From Streptomyces sp. CMB-StM0423 (GTDB lineage: Bacteria; Actinomycetota; Actinomycetes; Streptomycetales; Streptomycetaceae): a DNA stretch of 64,000 nucleotides. The stretch spans positions 248,001 to 312,000 of the forward strand of contig NZ_CP025407.1 of assembly GCF_002847285.1 (NCBI RefSeq), written 5' to 3'. A model generated the notes under the pieces. That model was not told where the DNA came from. It saw only the letters and a list, made by a program, of their open reading frames with translations, and searched no databases. Positions 56,683 through 64,000 of this stretch are shown here, one piece after another. The position numbers and the translations under genes were made by a program. Position 1 is the first letter of the stretch. Each line of letters opens with the position of its first letter.

Positions 56683-56875
56683 GCAGGAACTTGCCCACCG
56701 CCACCAGCAGCCCGAAGAACACCGCGACGCCGATCAGCACCACGGACACGCCGCGCGCCGCGCGCTGCGAGCGCCCCGACAGCCGCCGCGGCGAGTCGTC
56801 GGCCTGCCGGAAGCCCGCGGCCACCACCCCGGCGCCGCCCAGCAGCACGGCGGCCGCCACCCACCACCACTCCAC
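56657..56875 (-). CDS. Small two-helix membrane protein
   Basis: 72 aa from GTG 56873-56875, preceded by GGGAGGGG at 6 nt. Helix 1 WWWVAAAVLLGGAGVVAAGF, a charged loop DDSPRRLSGRSQRAARG, helix 2 VSVVLIGVAVFFGLLVAVGK. Similar small proteins are widespread in streptomycetes without known role. It lies in front of no obvious partner; its 3' end overlaps ltrA. Confidence 0.6.
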   Translation of the reverse strand: MEWWWVAAAVLLGGAGVVAAGFRQADDSPRRLSGRSQRAARGVSVVLIGVAVFFGLLVAVGKFLLTTGNGGL

Positions 56876-57025
56876 GTACGTCCCCTCCCGGTTCCCGTCC
56901 CCGCACACGCCCCGCACCCGGCATCCGCTCCCGGTGTCCAGCCCCGCGAGCGCGATTCCCGTACGCCGGGACCGCGCACCTCCCGGTGCGCCGCCTCCGC
57001 GGCCGCACCTGCTCCCTCGCGGCTG

Positions 57026-58333
57026 CTACTCCTCGATGCTGCGCAGTTCCAGGCCGAGCGCGCGGAACTGCTCGACGGGCCGGTGGTAGCCGCGCTCGAT
57101 GTGGTGGACCCCGCGCAGCGTCGAGCCGCCGGTGGCGACCGCCGCCGCCAGCACGGCGGAGAACCCGGCGCGGATGTCGGGCATGGTGACGTCACCGCCG
57201 CGCAGCCCGCTGACGCCGCGCACGACGGCGGAGTGCAGCGCGCCCGTGTCGTGGTAGCGGCAGGCGGGGCCGCCCAGGCAGGTGTCGTACACCTCGATCT
57301 CGGCGCCCATGCCCTGCAGCGCGGAGACGTACGCCAGCCGGTTCTCGTACACCGTCTCGTGCAGCACCGACATCCCCTCGGCCTGCGTGAAGAGCACCAT
57401 CAGCGGCGTCTGCCAGTCGGTGGCGAAGCCCGGGTGGGTGTCGGTCTGCACGGCCGCGGCGCGCAGCGTCCGCGGGGCCGAGGCCGTGATCCACTCGTCG
57501 GTGATCTCGAATTGGGCACCCATCCGCGCCAGCGTGGTGATCGGCGTCACCAGCCGGTCCTGCGGGCAGCCGTGCACCCGCACCTCTCCCCCGGTGACCA
57601 GCCCGGCGACCAGGTAGGAGAACGCCTCGATCCGGTCGCCGCCGAGCCGGGTGGTGGCGCCGCCGAGCGCGTCGACGCCCTCGACGACGATCCGGCGGTC
57701 CGGGTAGAGCGAGATCCGCGCGCCCATGCGCTGCAGGAACAGCGCCAGCTCGACGATCTCCGGCTCGGTCGCGGCGTTGCGGATGACGGTGCGGCCCTCG
57801 GCCCGTACGGCGGTGAGCAGCACCGTCTCGGTGGCGCCGACGCTGGGGTACGGCAGGTCGACGCGGGTGCCGCGCAGCCGGGCGGCCCGGGCGTGGATGC
57901 CGTCCTCGGCCAGCTCCACCTCGGCGCCGAAGCGGCGCAGCGCGTCCAGGTGGAAGTCGACGGGCCGGCGGCCGATGGGATCGCCGCCGACCATCGGCAC
58001 GAACGCCTCGCCGGTCAGATGCAGCAGCGGCCCGAGCAGCAGGATCGGGATCCGGTTGAGCCCGGTGAACGCCTTGTCGACGCTCGGGTCGGTCACCGGC
58101 GCCGGCACGACGGTGACCTCGCCCTCGGCGCGCTCGACCTTCATGCCCACGTGCTCCAGGATCCGGGCGGTGATGCCGACCTCGCCGACGTCGGGCGCGT
58201 TGCGTATGGTGCTCGGCCCGGAGCCGAGCATCGCGGCCACCATGTGCTTGCTCACCGCGTTCTTCGCCCCGCGCACGGTGACGTCACCGCGGAGCGGTCC
58301 GGACGGCTCGATCTGCCACAGCTTCCCAGTCAC
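57026..58333 (-). CDS. UDP-N-acetylglucosamine 1-carboxyvinyltransferase paralogue (MurA type)
   Basis: 435 aa, full length for MurA/EPSP-fold enzymes. Marks: VTVRGAKNAVSKHMVAAML (Lys24, the catalytic Lys22 equivalent, and Asn25), VGGDPIGRRPVDFHLDALRR, YPSVGATETVLLTAV, DRIEAFSYLVAGLVTGGEV, TDTHPGFATDWQTPLMVLFT, and DIRAGFSAVLAAAVATGGST. MurA transfers enolpyruvate from PEP to UDP-GlcNAc, the first committed step of peptidoglycan synthesis. The loop Cys that fosfomycin alkylates is Asp118 here, as in mycobacterial MurA, so innate fosfomycin resistance is expected. Streptomycetes often have a second, non-housekeeping copy, and the isolated context suggests this is it. Confidence 0.9.
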   Translation of the reverse strand: MTGKLWQIEPSGPLRGDVTVRGAKNAVSKHMVAAMLGSGPSTIRNAPDVGEVGITARILEHVGMKVERAEGEVTVVPAPVTDPSVDKAFTGLNRIPILLLGPLLHLTGEAFVPMVGGDPIGRRPVDFHLDALRRFGAEVELAEDGIHARAARLRGTRVDLPYPSVGATETVLLTAVRAEGRTVIRNAATEPEIVELALFLQRMGARISLYPDRRIVVEGVDALGGATTRLGGDRIEAFSYLVAGLVTGGEVRVHGCPQDRLVTPITTLARMGAQFEITDEWITASAPRTLRAAAVQTDTHPGFATDWQTPLMVLFTQAEGMSVLHETVYENRLAYVSALQGMGAEIEVYDTCLGGPACRYHDTGALHSAVVRGVSGLRGGDVTMPDIRAGFSAVLAAAVATGGSTLRGVHHIERGYHRPVEQFRALGLELRSIEE

Positions 58334-58520
58334 CCGTGCAGCCTACGACCGCGCACCCGGGCCCCCTCCCCCGGCCCCGCGCCGGCTCCTTACCAGCTCC
58401 CGGTCACGCGGTCGTCCCGAACGGGTGAGGGAGGCCGTGCGGCCCACACGCTGCGCAGCTGTCTGCGTACGCTGTGGTGGTCTCACGATCACGGCGTGGA
58501 CGGACTGCCCCGGGGGTGCC

Positions 58521-60821
58521 ATGGGATTCGGCTTCGGCCAGCGGCGCGGCGGAGAACTCCCCGTGGAGCTCACCGGCTTCGTCGGCAGGACGGAGGAGAT
58601 CGCCCTGATCCGCGCCGAGTTGGCGCGGTCCCGGCTCGTCACGCTGGCCGGCCCCGGCGGGGTCGGCAAGAGCCGTACGGCGATGCGCGCCGCCACCGGG
58701 CTCACCGCCCGCTTCCCCGACGGCGTATGGCTGGCGGAGCTGTCGGGGCTGCGGGATCCCGAGCTGCTGCTCACCTCCCTCGCCGCGGTGCTGGAGCTGC
58801 CGGAGCAGCCGGGCATGGGCACGCTGGACGCGATGGTGGCGCATCTGCGCGAGCGCCGGCTGCTGATCGTCCTCGACACCTGCGAGCACCTGCTGGACGC
58901 CTGCGCGATGCTCTCCGACGTGCTGCTGCGCGAGGCCCCGGGCGTGAGCGTGCTCGCCACCAGCCGGCAGCCGCTCGACGTGCCGGGCGAGCGCTGCCTG
59001 ACGATAGCGCCGCTGGATCCCGCCGACTCGCTGGAGCTGTTCGTGCAGCGCGCGGCGTCCGTGGTGCCGGGCTTCGCGGTCACCGACGCCAACCGCGAGC
59101 AGTTGCTCGCGCTCGTCGGCCGGCTCGACGGGATGCCGCTGGCGCTGGAGCTGGCCGCGGTACGGCTGCGGGCGGTGCCGCTCGCGGAGCTGGCCAGCCG
59201 GCTCGACCGCCGCTTCGAGGTGCTGACCGGCGGCCGGCGCACCGCCCACACCCGGCACCAGACGCTCCGTACCGCCATCGGCTGGTCCCACGAGCTGTGC
59301 ACCGCGCACGAGCGGCTGCTGTGGGCCCGGCTGTCGGTCTTCGCCGGCTCCTTCGACGTCTCGGCCGCGGAGCGGGTGTGCGCGGGCGGCAAGCTGGCGC
59401 GCGAGGACGTGCTGCCCGCGCTGATCGGGCTCGTCGACAAGTCCGTGGTCCAGCGCACCGGCGAGGACGGCGACCGCTACCGGCTGCTGGACTCCATCCG
59501 CGAGTACGGCGCCGACTGGCTGGCCCGCGCCGGCGACGTCGAGGCCGTACGCGAGCGGCATCTGGCATCCATGCGGGAGCTGGGGCAGCGCTTCTGGGAC
59601 GAGCTGCTGACCCCCGCGCAGCTCGGACTGCACGCGGCCGTACGGGACCGGATCGCCGACCTCCGGGTGGCCATGGCCTACGCGTACGACACCCCCGAGC
59701 GGGCCCGCGACGGCCTGTGGCTGGCGGCGCAGCTCGCGCCGTACTGGCGCGCCGCCGGCACCCTGTCCGAGGGCAGGCACTGGATCGACAAGGGGCTCGA
59801 CCTGGCCCCCGCGGTCTGCGAGGAGCGGGCCTGGGGCCTGCTGATGACCGGGATCTTCGGGATCTGGACGGCCGACCTGCCGACGGCGGCGGAGCGCTTC
59901 CCGCTGGCGCGGGACGCCGCGGACCGGGCGGGGTCGGAGCGCGTCGGCCGGTTCGCCGACGCGTATCTGGGGGCGCTGACGGCGCTGGGCGGCGAGGTCG
60001 ACGAGGGCCTGGCGGCACTGGCGGAGGCGCGGCAGCGGATCGTGGCGGCCCGGGACGGCCTGGGGATGGGGGTCGTGCACTACGAGGAGGCGCTGCTGCG
60101 CGCAGTGCTGGGCGACACCGGCCAGGCGCTGCGGCTCTGCGAGGCGGGCCTCGGGTATCTGGAGGGCACGGGCGACCGGCAGTTGTTCGCCTCCACGCTG
60201 GTGATCCAGGGCGCCATCCAGTGGCTCGCCGGGGAGTACGAGACGAGCCTGGAGCCGCTGCACCGGGGGCTGGAGGCCGCGGGCGAGATCGGCGAGGCGC
60301 TGATCGTGGCGCTGGCGTGCCTCGCGCTGTCCTGGCACGCCGCCCGCGAGGAGCGGTACGTCAAGGCCGCCTGGCTGCTCGGCTACGCGGAGAACACCCG
60401 GCGCCTCAGCGGCGACCCGGTGAGCATGCTGCCGTCGCTGCTGGAGGAGCAGGAGTCGGTGGAGAAGGCGGTGGCCGAGGCGCTGGGCGCCGAGGAGTTC
60501 GTACGGTGGCGCGGGCGCGGGGCGCGGCTGCCGGGGGCGGCGGTCCTCGCGGCGGTACGGGCCGACGCGGACGAGCCCCCCGGCGCGGCGGCGACGGACC
60601 CCGCGGCGAGGGCGCTGCCGGAGGCGGACGGCAGGACCGCGGCGCCCGCCCTGACGCGGCGGGAGCGCGAAGTGGCCGCGCTGGTCGCCCAGGGGCTGTC
60701 CAACCGGGAGGTCGCGGAGCACCTGGTGATCTCCAAGCGGACGGCGGACGCACACGTGGAGCACATCTTCGCCAAGCTGGGGATCACCTCGCGCCGCGAG
60801 ATCCCCGCCGTCCTGGAGTAG
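58521..60821 (+). CDS. STAND-type ATPase regulator with C-terminal LuxR helix-turn-helix
   Basis: 766 aa. N-terminal NB-ARC/AAA module: VELTGFVGRTEEIALIRAEL, LVTLAGPGGVGKSRTAMRAA (Walker A, Lys50), RLLIVLDTCEHLLDACAML (Walker B), VLATSRQPLDVPGERCLTI, GMPLALELAAVRLRAVPLAE and ALIGLVDKSVVQR. TPR-like helices follow (about 340-640). The C-terminal LuxR HTH is LTRREREVAALVAQGLSNRE, VAEHLVISKRTADAHVEHIF, AKLGITSRREIPAV. It is a complete counterpart to the relic at 26900-27763, though of another subfamily. The signal it senses is not evident. Confidence 0.93.
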   Translation: MGFGFGQRRGGELPVELTGFVGRTEEIALIRAELARSRLVTLAGPGGVGKSRTAMRAATGLTARFPDGVWLAELSGLRDPELLLTSLAAVLELPEQPGMGTLDAMVAHLRERRLLIVLDTCEHLLDACAMLSDVLLREAPGVSVLATSRQPLDVPGERCLTIAPLDPADSLELFVQRAASVVPGFAVTDANREQLLALVGRLDGMPLALELAAVRLRAVPLAELASRLDRRFEVLTGGRRTAHTRHQTLRTAIGWSHELCTAHERLLWARLSVFAGSFDVSAAERVCAGGKLAREDVLPALIGLVDKSVVQRTGEDGDRYRLLDSIREYGADWLARAGDVEAVRERHLASMRELGQRFWDELLTPAQLGLHAAVRDRIADLRVAMAYAYDTPERARDGLWLAAQLAPYWRAAGTLSEGRHWIDKGLDLAPAVCEERAWGLLMTGIFGIWTADLPTAAERFPLARDAADRAGSERVGRFADAYLGALTALGGEVDEGLAALAEARQRIVAARDGLGMGVVHYEEALLRAVLGDTGQALRLCEAGLGYLEGTGDRQLFASTLVIQGAIQWLAGEYETSLEPLHRGLEAAGEIGEALIVALACLALSWHAAREERYVKAAWLLGYAENTRRLSGDPVSMLPSLLEEQESVEKAVAEALGAEEFVRWRGRGARLPGAAVLAAVRADADEPPGAAATDPAARALPEADGRTAAPALTRREREVAALVAQGLSNREVAEHLVISKRTADAHVEHIFAKLGITSRREIPAVLE

Positions 60822-60842
60822 GTGCCGCTCCCGGGCGGCACC
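60821..60842 (+). terminator. Hairpin directly after the STAND regulator
   Basis: GGTGCCGC (60821-60828) and GCGGCACC (60835-60842) form an 8-bp perfect stem with a 6-nt loop, starting on the last base of the stop codon. Confidence 0.55.
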
Positions 60843-60924
60843 GCGGCCGGTGCGCGGCCCCGGCCGGCGGGGGTACGGCCGCTGCCCCGCGCCCGGCGGC
60901 GCCCCGTGCCCGTACGCTCGGCCC

Positions 60925-61326
60925 ATGACGATCACGTACGAGTGGCGCGGCGAGTTCGGCAACGCCGACGTCAACGTCCTGCATGCCGAGGGCTTCCACC
61001 ACCGGGTCCTGGACATCGACTGGCGCGCGCAACTGGACCGGCACAGCCTCGGCTGGGTGTGCGCCCGGGACGGCGATGCGCTCGTCGGCTTCGTCAACGT
61101 CGCCTGGGACGGCGGCGTGCACGCCTTCGTCCTGGACACGGTGGTGCCCGCGGCACGGCGGCGCGAGGGCATCGGCGCCGCCCTGGTCGCGGCGGCGGTG
61201 GCAGGTGCCCGCGCGGCCGGGTGCGAGTGGCTGCACGTCGACTTCGACGACGAGTTGCGCCCGTTCTACTTCGACGGCTGCGGCTTCGAGCCGACGGCCG
61301 CGGGCCTCATCCCGCTGACCGGCTGA
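60925..61326 (+). CDS. GNAT family N-acetyltransferase
   Basis: 133 aa single-domain GNAT. VGFVNVAWDGGVHAFVLDTV, VPAARRREGIGAALVAAAVA (acetyl-CoA loop RRREGIGAAL), and CEWLHVDFDDELRPFYFDGC, GFEPTAAGLI. Streptomyces relatives of similar length are usually annotated as acetyltransferases of unknown substrate. It is monocistronic. Confidence 0.9.
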   Translation: MTITYEWRGEFGNADVNVLHAEGFHHRVLDIDWRAQLDRHSLGWVCARDGDALVGFVNVAWDGGVHAFVLDTVVPAARRREGIGAALVAAAVAGARAAGCEWLHVDFDDELRPFYFDGCGFEPTAAGLIPLTG

Positions 61327-61339
61327 CCCGCTGACCCGA

Positions 61340-61380
61340 CTGAGCGGCCGACCGGCCGACTGGCTGAGCGGCCGACCGGC
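61340..61380. repeat. Short tandem-like direct repeat
   Basis: CTGAGCGGCCGACCGGC occurs at 61340-61356 and again at 61364-61380, a 24-bp period, followed by related CGGCTGACC words. It lies in the 226-bp spacer between the GNAT and the Nep1-like gene; otherwise nothing else is visible there. Confidence 0.5.
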
Positions 61381-61552
61381 TGACCTGCGCGCACCGCGGC
61401 GACGGCGCGGCGCCACCGCGCGGCCACCGGCTCGTCGCCCGATCGCCGCGTCACATGTCGCCCATGGGCGGCTTTGCGCCGTTGCCCGGCCGGCGGCCGT
61501 GGCCGGAGGATAACGGTCGTCGGGGCTCCACGAAGCCGCCTGGGGAGGCCGC

Positions 61553-62332
61553 ATGAGGTCGAGCAGCCGGATCCGCCGCGTCACCGCCGTCCTGGGCGGC
61601 GCGTTCGCGCTCGTCGTCGCCGTACCGCACGCCGCCTCCGCGGCTGCCGCCGCACCGCCGCAGGCGCTGCCGGCCAACGCGGACGGCCTGGAGCAGACCT
61701 TCCAGCCCGCGTACGACTACGACACCGACGGCTGCTATCCCACCCCGGCCATCGGCCCCGACGGCACGGTCAACCCGGGGCTGGAGCCCGGCGGTGCGCT
61801 CGACGGCGGCTGCCGCGACGCCGCGGACCTGGACAACACCAACGGCTACTCGCGCGCGAAGTGCAACAACGGCTGGTGCGCCGTCGTCTACGGCCTCTAC
61901 TTCGAGAAGGACCAGGCCCTGCCAGGCACCGGTCTCTTCGGCCACCGGCACGACTGGGAGCACGTCGTGGTCTGGATCCGGAACGACCAGGCGCAGTACG
62001 TCTCGACCTCCGCCCACGGCGACTTCGACACGTACCCCCGCGACCAGATCCGGTGGGACGGCACCCACCCCAAGGTCGTCTACCACAAGGACGGCGTCGG
62101 CACCCACGCCTTCCGCCCCGCCACCGGCAACGACGAGCCGCCGGAGAACCACCAGGGCGGCTGGCAGTTCCCCGACCTGGTGGGCTGGAACGGCTATCCC
62201 GCGGGGCTGCGCGACAAGCTCTCCACGACGGACTTCGGCAGCGCCAACTTCGGCCTCAAGGACTCCTCCTTCGTCTCCCACCTGGAGAAGGCCCTGCCCG
62301 CGGGCATCCCGTTCGACCCCGGCGCGCCGTAA
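61553..62332 (+). CDS. Secreted Nep1-like protein (NLP / NPP1 family)
   Basis: 259 aa; GGGGAGG stands 4 nt before the ATG. Signal peptide (VTAVLGGAFALVVAVPHAAS) to about residue 35. The family heptapeptide GHRHDWE is complete at 130-136, its His/Asp/Glu forming the metal site required for cytolysis. Other features are FQPAYDYDTDGCYPTPAI, AKCNNGWCAVVYGLYFEKD, HVVVWIRND, STSAHGDFDTYP and HPKVVYHKDGVGTHAFR. Cysteines at 61, 87, 104 and 109 could form two disulfides. NLPs bind glycosylceramides of dicot plant membranes and cause necrosis; in bacteria they occur in plant-associated Streptomyces, Pectobacterium and Bacillus. Confidence 0.92.
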   Translation: MRSSSRIRRVTAVLGGAFALVVAVPHAASAAAAAPPQALPANADGLEQTFQPAYDYDTDGCYPTPAIGPDGTVNPGLEPGGALDGGCRDAADLDNTNGYSRAKCNNGWCAVVYGLYFEKDQALPGTGLFGHRHDWEHVVVWIRNDQAQYVSTSAHGDFDTYPRDQIRWDGTHPKVVYHKDGVGTHAFRPATGNDEPPENHQGGWQFPDLVGWNGYPAGLRDKLSTTDFGSANFGLKDSSFVSHLEKALPAGIPFDPGAP

Positions 62333-62354
62333 CCCGCGCGCCGGCCCGGCCGGT

Positions 62355-63143
62355 TCACGACCCCAGCAGCGACAGGTCCTTCTTCGTGATCGTCGCGGTC
62401 TCCAGCAGGTCGGTGATGAGGTTGTGGTTGAGCGCGTTGCCCACCGGCGGCGGCACCTCCTTCGCCAGCAGCCCGTGCACCCCCTTGCGGCTGAGCTCCC
62501 GCCGCACGCCCGAGACGACGTGCGCGGCCGTCTTCTCCGTCCAGTTGCGGTGCGGTTCCCGCCGTTTCAGCTCGTCCGCGACCTGGGCCCAGGTCAGCGG
62601 CTGCGGCTGCGGGTCGCCCTGCAGATAGCGCTGGGCGAGGCAGACGATCACGAGCCGCTCGTCGTCCTCAAGTTCCCGCTCGTCACTGAGGGTCGACTCC
62701 TCCTGCACGGTCGGGCCGCCGGCCGCACCGCCGGACCTGGCCGCGGAGATCCGCACCTCCAGCAGGTGGTCCTGGCGGGGCGAGACGACGAACAGCGGGG
62801 TGTAGCCGGCGGGCAGGAACGCCTGGTCGCCGCGGTGCACCAGCCGGGAGTCGGGGAAACGGATGGGCCGCTTCCCGGTGTTGGTCAGGACCCAGCGCGC
62901 GTACTGGCGGGTCAGGATCCCCTGCCGGCGGCTGACGTGCTGGTCGCCGCCGCCGACGCAGACGTGCACCTCGGGCTCGTTGCGCCCGAACACCACCGTG
63001 AAGCCCGCGTCCGGCGCCACGCTCATCCCGCCGTTCGCGCCGAGCACGAACAGCGTCTCCGGCTGCGGCGGCACGTCGGCGGGCGGCAGCCCGCGGCTGA
63101 GGCTGCCGACTTCCTTCGGCAGCAGAACGATCTTGCTCGCCAT
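62355..63143 (-). CDS. FHA domain protein
   Basis: 262 aa from ATG 63143 (AAGGGGG 7 nt upstream; a start 45 bp earlier is less likely). Residues about 30-140 have the forkhead-associated pattern: FTVVFGRNEPEVHVCVGGGD, QHVSRRQGILTRQYARWVLT, NTGKRPIRFPDSRLVHRGDQ, with GR and the phosphothreonine-contact HVSRRQ. Residues about 165-262 form a helical, winged-helix-like domain (LTWAQVADELKRREPHRNWT, AAHVVSGVRRELSRKGVHGL). FHA domains read phosphothreonine, and a Ser/Thr kinase gene follows on the same strand within 120 bp, so they probably form one signalling unit. Confidence 0.85.
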   Translation of the reverse strand: MASKIVLLPKEVGSLSRGLPPADVPPQPETLFVLGANGGMSVAPDAGFTVVFGRNEPEVHVCVGGGDQHVSRRQGILTRQYARWVLTNTGKRPIRFPDSRLVHRGDQAFLPAGYTPLFVVSPRQDHLLEVRISAARSGGAAGGPTVQEESTLSDERELEDDERLVIVCLAQRYLQGDPQPQPLTWAQVADELKRREPHRNWTEKTAAHVVSGVRRELSRKGVHGLLAKEVPPPVGNALNHNLITDLLETATITKKDLSLLGS

Positions 63144-63263
63144 GACGGGTACCCCCTTCTCCGGATAACTGCGCCTCACCGTAACCATGCCCGCCCCGGA
63201 GGGGTCCCGAGCCCGGGAGACTACGGCCTGTCGCCCGGATCTTCGCCGGGCTCGCGACGGACC

Positions 63264-64000
63264 CTAGGCGTTCGAGTCGGCGGGCGGGGCGCCCCAGGCG
63301 ATCTCGCCGCCGGCCTCGACGCTGTACGGTCCCGCACCGCGCACGGCGGCGGGTATGCCGGGGTTCGGCGAGCGCTGGGACATCCTCTTGACGCCGTCGA
63401 CGTGGATCTCGTAGGTGACCTCGCCGTAGTGGGACAGTTCGACGCTCCAGGCCGCCTTGCCCTTCTCCCGGGGGACCTCGACGGTCTTGCGCCAGGGCAG
63501 CGCGACGTCTTTCAGCGTCACGGGCTCGCGGTTGACGGCGTACGTCATCTCCTCGACGGGTCCGTCGCCGGTCAGGGCGATCGCGACCGGGACCGGCTCG
63601 GGCGGCGGCGGGGCGGGCTCGGGTTTCCGGGCGGGCGGGGCGGAGTCCTCCGCCGCGGGGCGGGCGTTGTCCCGCGTCCCGGGCTCCGGGTCGTCCTCGC
63701 GCAGGCTGAGCAGGGCGACGGCCCCGGCGCCTGCCGCGAGGGCCGCGACGCCGCCGAGGAGCAGCCGGCGGCGCGGGGAACCGGCCGGTGCGAGCGGCGG
63801 GTTGGCGGCCTCGCCGGCGTGGGCGTCGATCGCCGCGAGGACCGGCGCGGGCAGCCAGGCGGCGCCGGGCGGCGGGGTGCCGGGGTCCTCGGCCGCGGCG
63901 AGGCGGGCGCCGAGCGCGGCGGGCGTGGGGCGTTCCGCCGGCTCCAGGCGGCGGCAGTCGGCGATCAGTTCGCGCAGGGCGGCGTCGTCCCCGGGTCCTG
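63264..64000 (-). CDS. Ser/Thr protein kinase, C-terminal part (5' end beyond window)
   Basis: Only the C-terminal about 245 residues lie in the window; the gene continues past the right edge. The first visible piece, LRELIADCRRLEPAERPTPA, is the end of a PknB-type kinase domain (the conserved Arg of the last helix). A Pro-rich stretch, a membrane helix after Arg residues (RRRLLLGGVAALAAGAGAVALL) and an acidic/Pro-rich linker follow. The extracellular end (about 110 residues: EEMTYAVNREPVTLKDVALP, WRKTVEVPREKGKAAWSVEL, YEIHVDGVKRMSQRSPNPGI) resembles the MmpS-like beta fold found outside many actinomycete kinases. It ends 120 bp before the FHA gene. Confidence 0.8.
   Translation of the reverse strand, partial: GPGDDAALRELIADCRRLEPAERPTPAALGARLAAAEDPGTPPPGAAWLPAPVLAAIDAHAGEAANPPLAPAGSPRRRLLLGGVAALAAGAGAVALLSLREDDPEPGTRDNARPAAEDSAPPARKPEPAPPPPEPVPVAIALTGDGPVEEMTYAVNREPVTLKDVALPWRKTVEVPREKGKAAWSVELSHYGEVTYEIHVDGVKRMSQRSPNPGIPAAVRGAGPYSVEAGGEIAWGAPPADSNA

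Noticed and set aside
57083..60928. 1281-codon plus-strand frame spanning murA and the STAND regulator
   Set aside because: The first part is antisense to murA and the second is an out-of-frame copy of the regulator; the regulator's own frame from 58521 carries all motifs.
1..64000. CRISPR array, tRNA/rRNA genes, prophage or replication origin
   Set aside because: Looked for regularly spaced repeats, CCA-ended cloverleaf sequences, phage structural genes and DnaA-box clusters; none was seen, though a covariance-model search was not possible.

Overview
The window looks like a stretch of chromosome from a Streptomyces-type actinomycete. Base composition is very GC-rich with strong third-position G/C bias, GTG starts are frequent, genes overlap by 4 bp inside operons, many exported proteins carry Tat twin-arginine leaders, and the regulators are of the LacI, PadR, DesK/NarL and STAND-LuxR types usual in that group. 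The content is accessory in character: secreted biomass enzymes, a siderophore locus, two insertion sequences and several broken genes. I saw no rRNA, tRNA, CRISPR array or phage module.

Layout. (i) 1-12755, minus strand: one tightly overlapping operon read from a LacI-type repressor through a sugar-type ABC importer (two permeases and a lipoprotein), four ADP-ribosylglycohydrolase (ARH) paralogues, the last of them fused in frame to a ribokinase, then a CaiB-type CoA-transferase and a CitE-type lyase that leaves the window. Two LacI-type palindromes precede it. It reads as an import-and-dismantle pathway for a ribosylated compound. (ii) 13087-16671, plus: an exported trio made of a Tat-dependent SelA/DgaE-like PLP enzyme, a Tat-dependent RidA and a Sec-dependent amidohydrolase, apparently a deacylation, ammonia-elimination and imine-clearing route outside the membrane. 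(iii) 16897-19326: a broken phoD-like gene welded to a discoidin tail, and a PQQ-propeller membrane protein. (iv) 19609-26863: a streptogrisin C-like protease and a secreted intradiol dioxygenase that end in nearly the same C-terminal binding domain, with divergent LysR and AraC regulators between them, then a discoidin-bearing secreted hydrolase and a NUDIX-like protein. (v) 26900-33836: a collapsed LuxR-ATPase relic, a Xi-class GST-like reductase, a GNAT, an IS481 element, a DUF4037 protein, small membrane proteins and a PadR pair. (vi) 34014-41979: a GH18 chitinase with chitinase-type promoter repeats, a DesK/NarL two-component system facing a small membrane protein, an IS110 element sitting at the ribosome-binding site of the next gene, and a frameshifted WD40 gene. 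(vii) 41991-50638: a P1 peptidase, an MFS transporter and, behind an iron box, an ATP-grasp / NIS synthetase / NIS synthetase / PLP decarboxylase operon that matches the gene content of vibrioferrin (pvs) clusters. (viii) 50643-64000: an ArsR-like regulator, a Tat-exported esterase, a C39-like peptidase, a GH47 mannosidase, LtrA, a MurA paralogue, a STAND-LuxR regulator, a GNAT, a Nep1-like protein, an FHA protein and the C-terminal end of a Ser/Thr kinase.

Taken together, the exported chitinase, lignin-associated dioxygenase, protease, mannosidase and Nep1-like protein fit a soil, plant or insect-associated saprophyte. The strongest candidates for undescribed biology are the four-ARH/ribokinase import operon, the exported PLP-enzyme/RidA/amidohydrolase trio and the pvs-like siderophore operon, whose first gene carries a TTA codon. 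All coordinates and motifs were read by eye; functions are by family resemblance and no database search was made.
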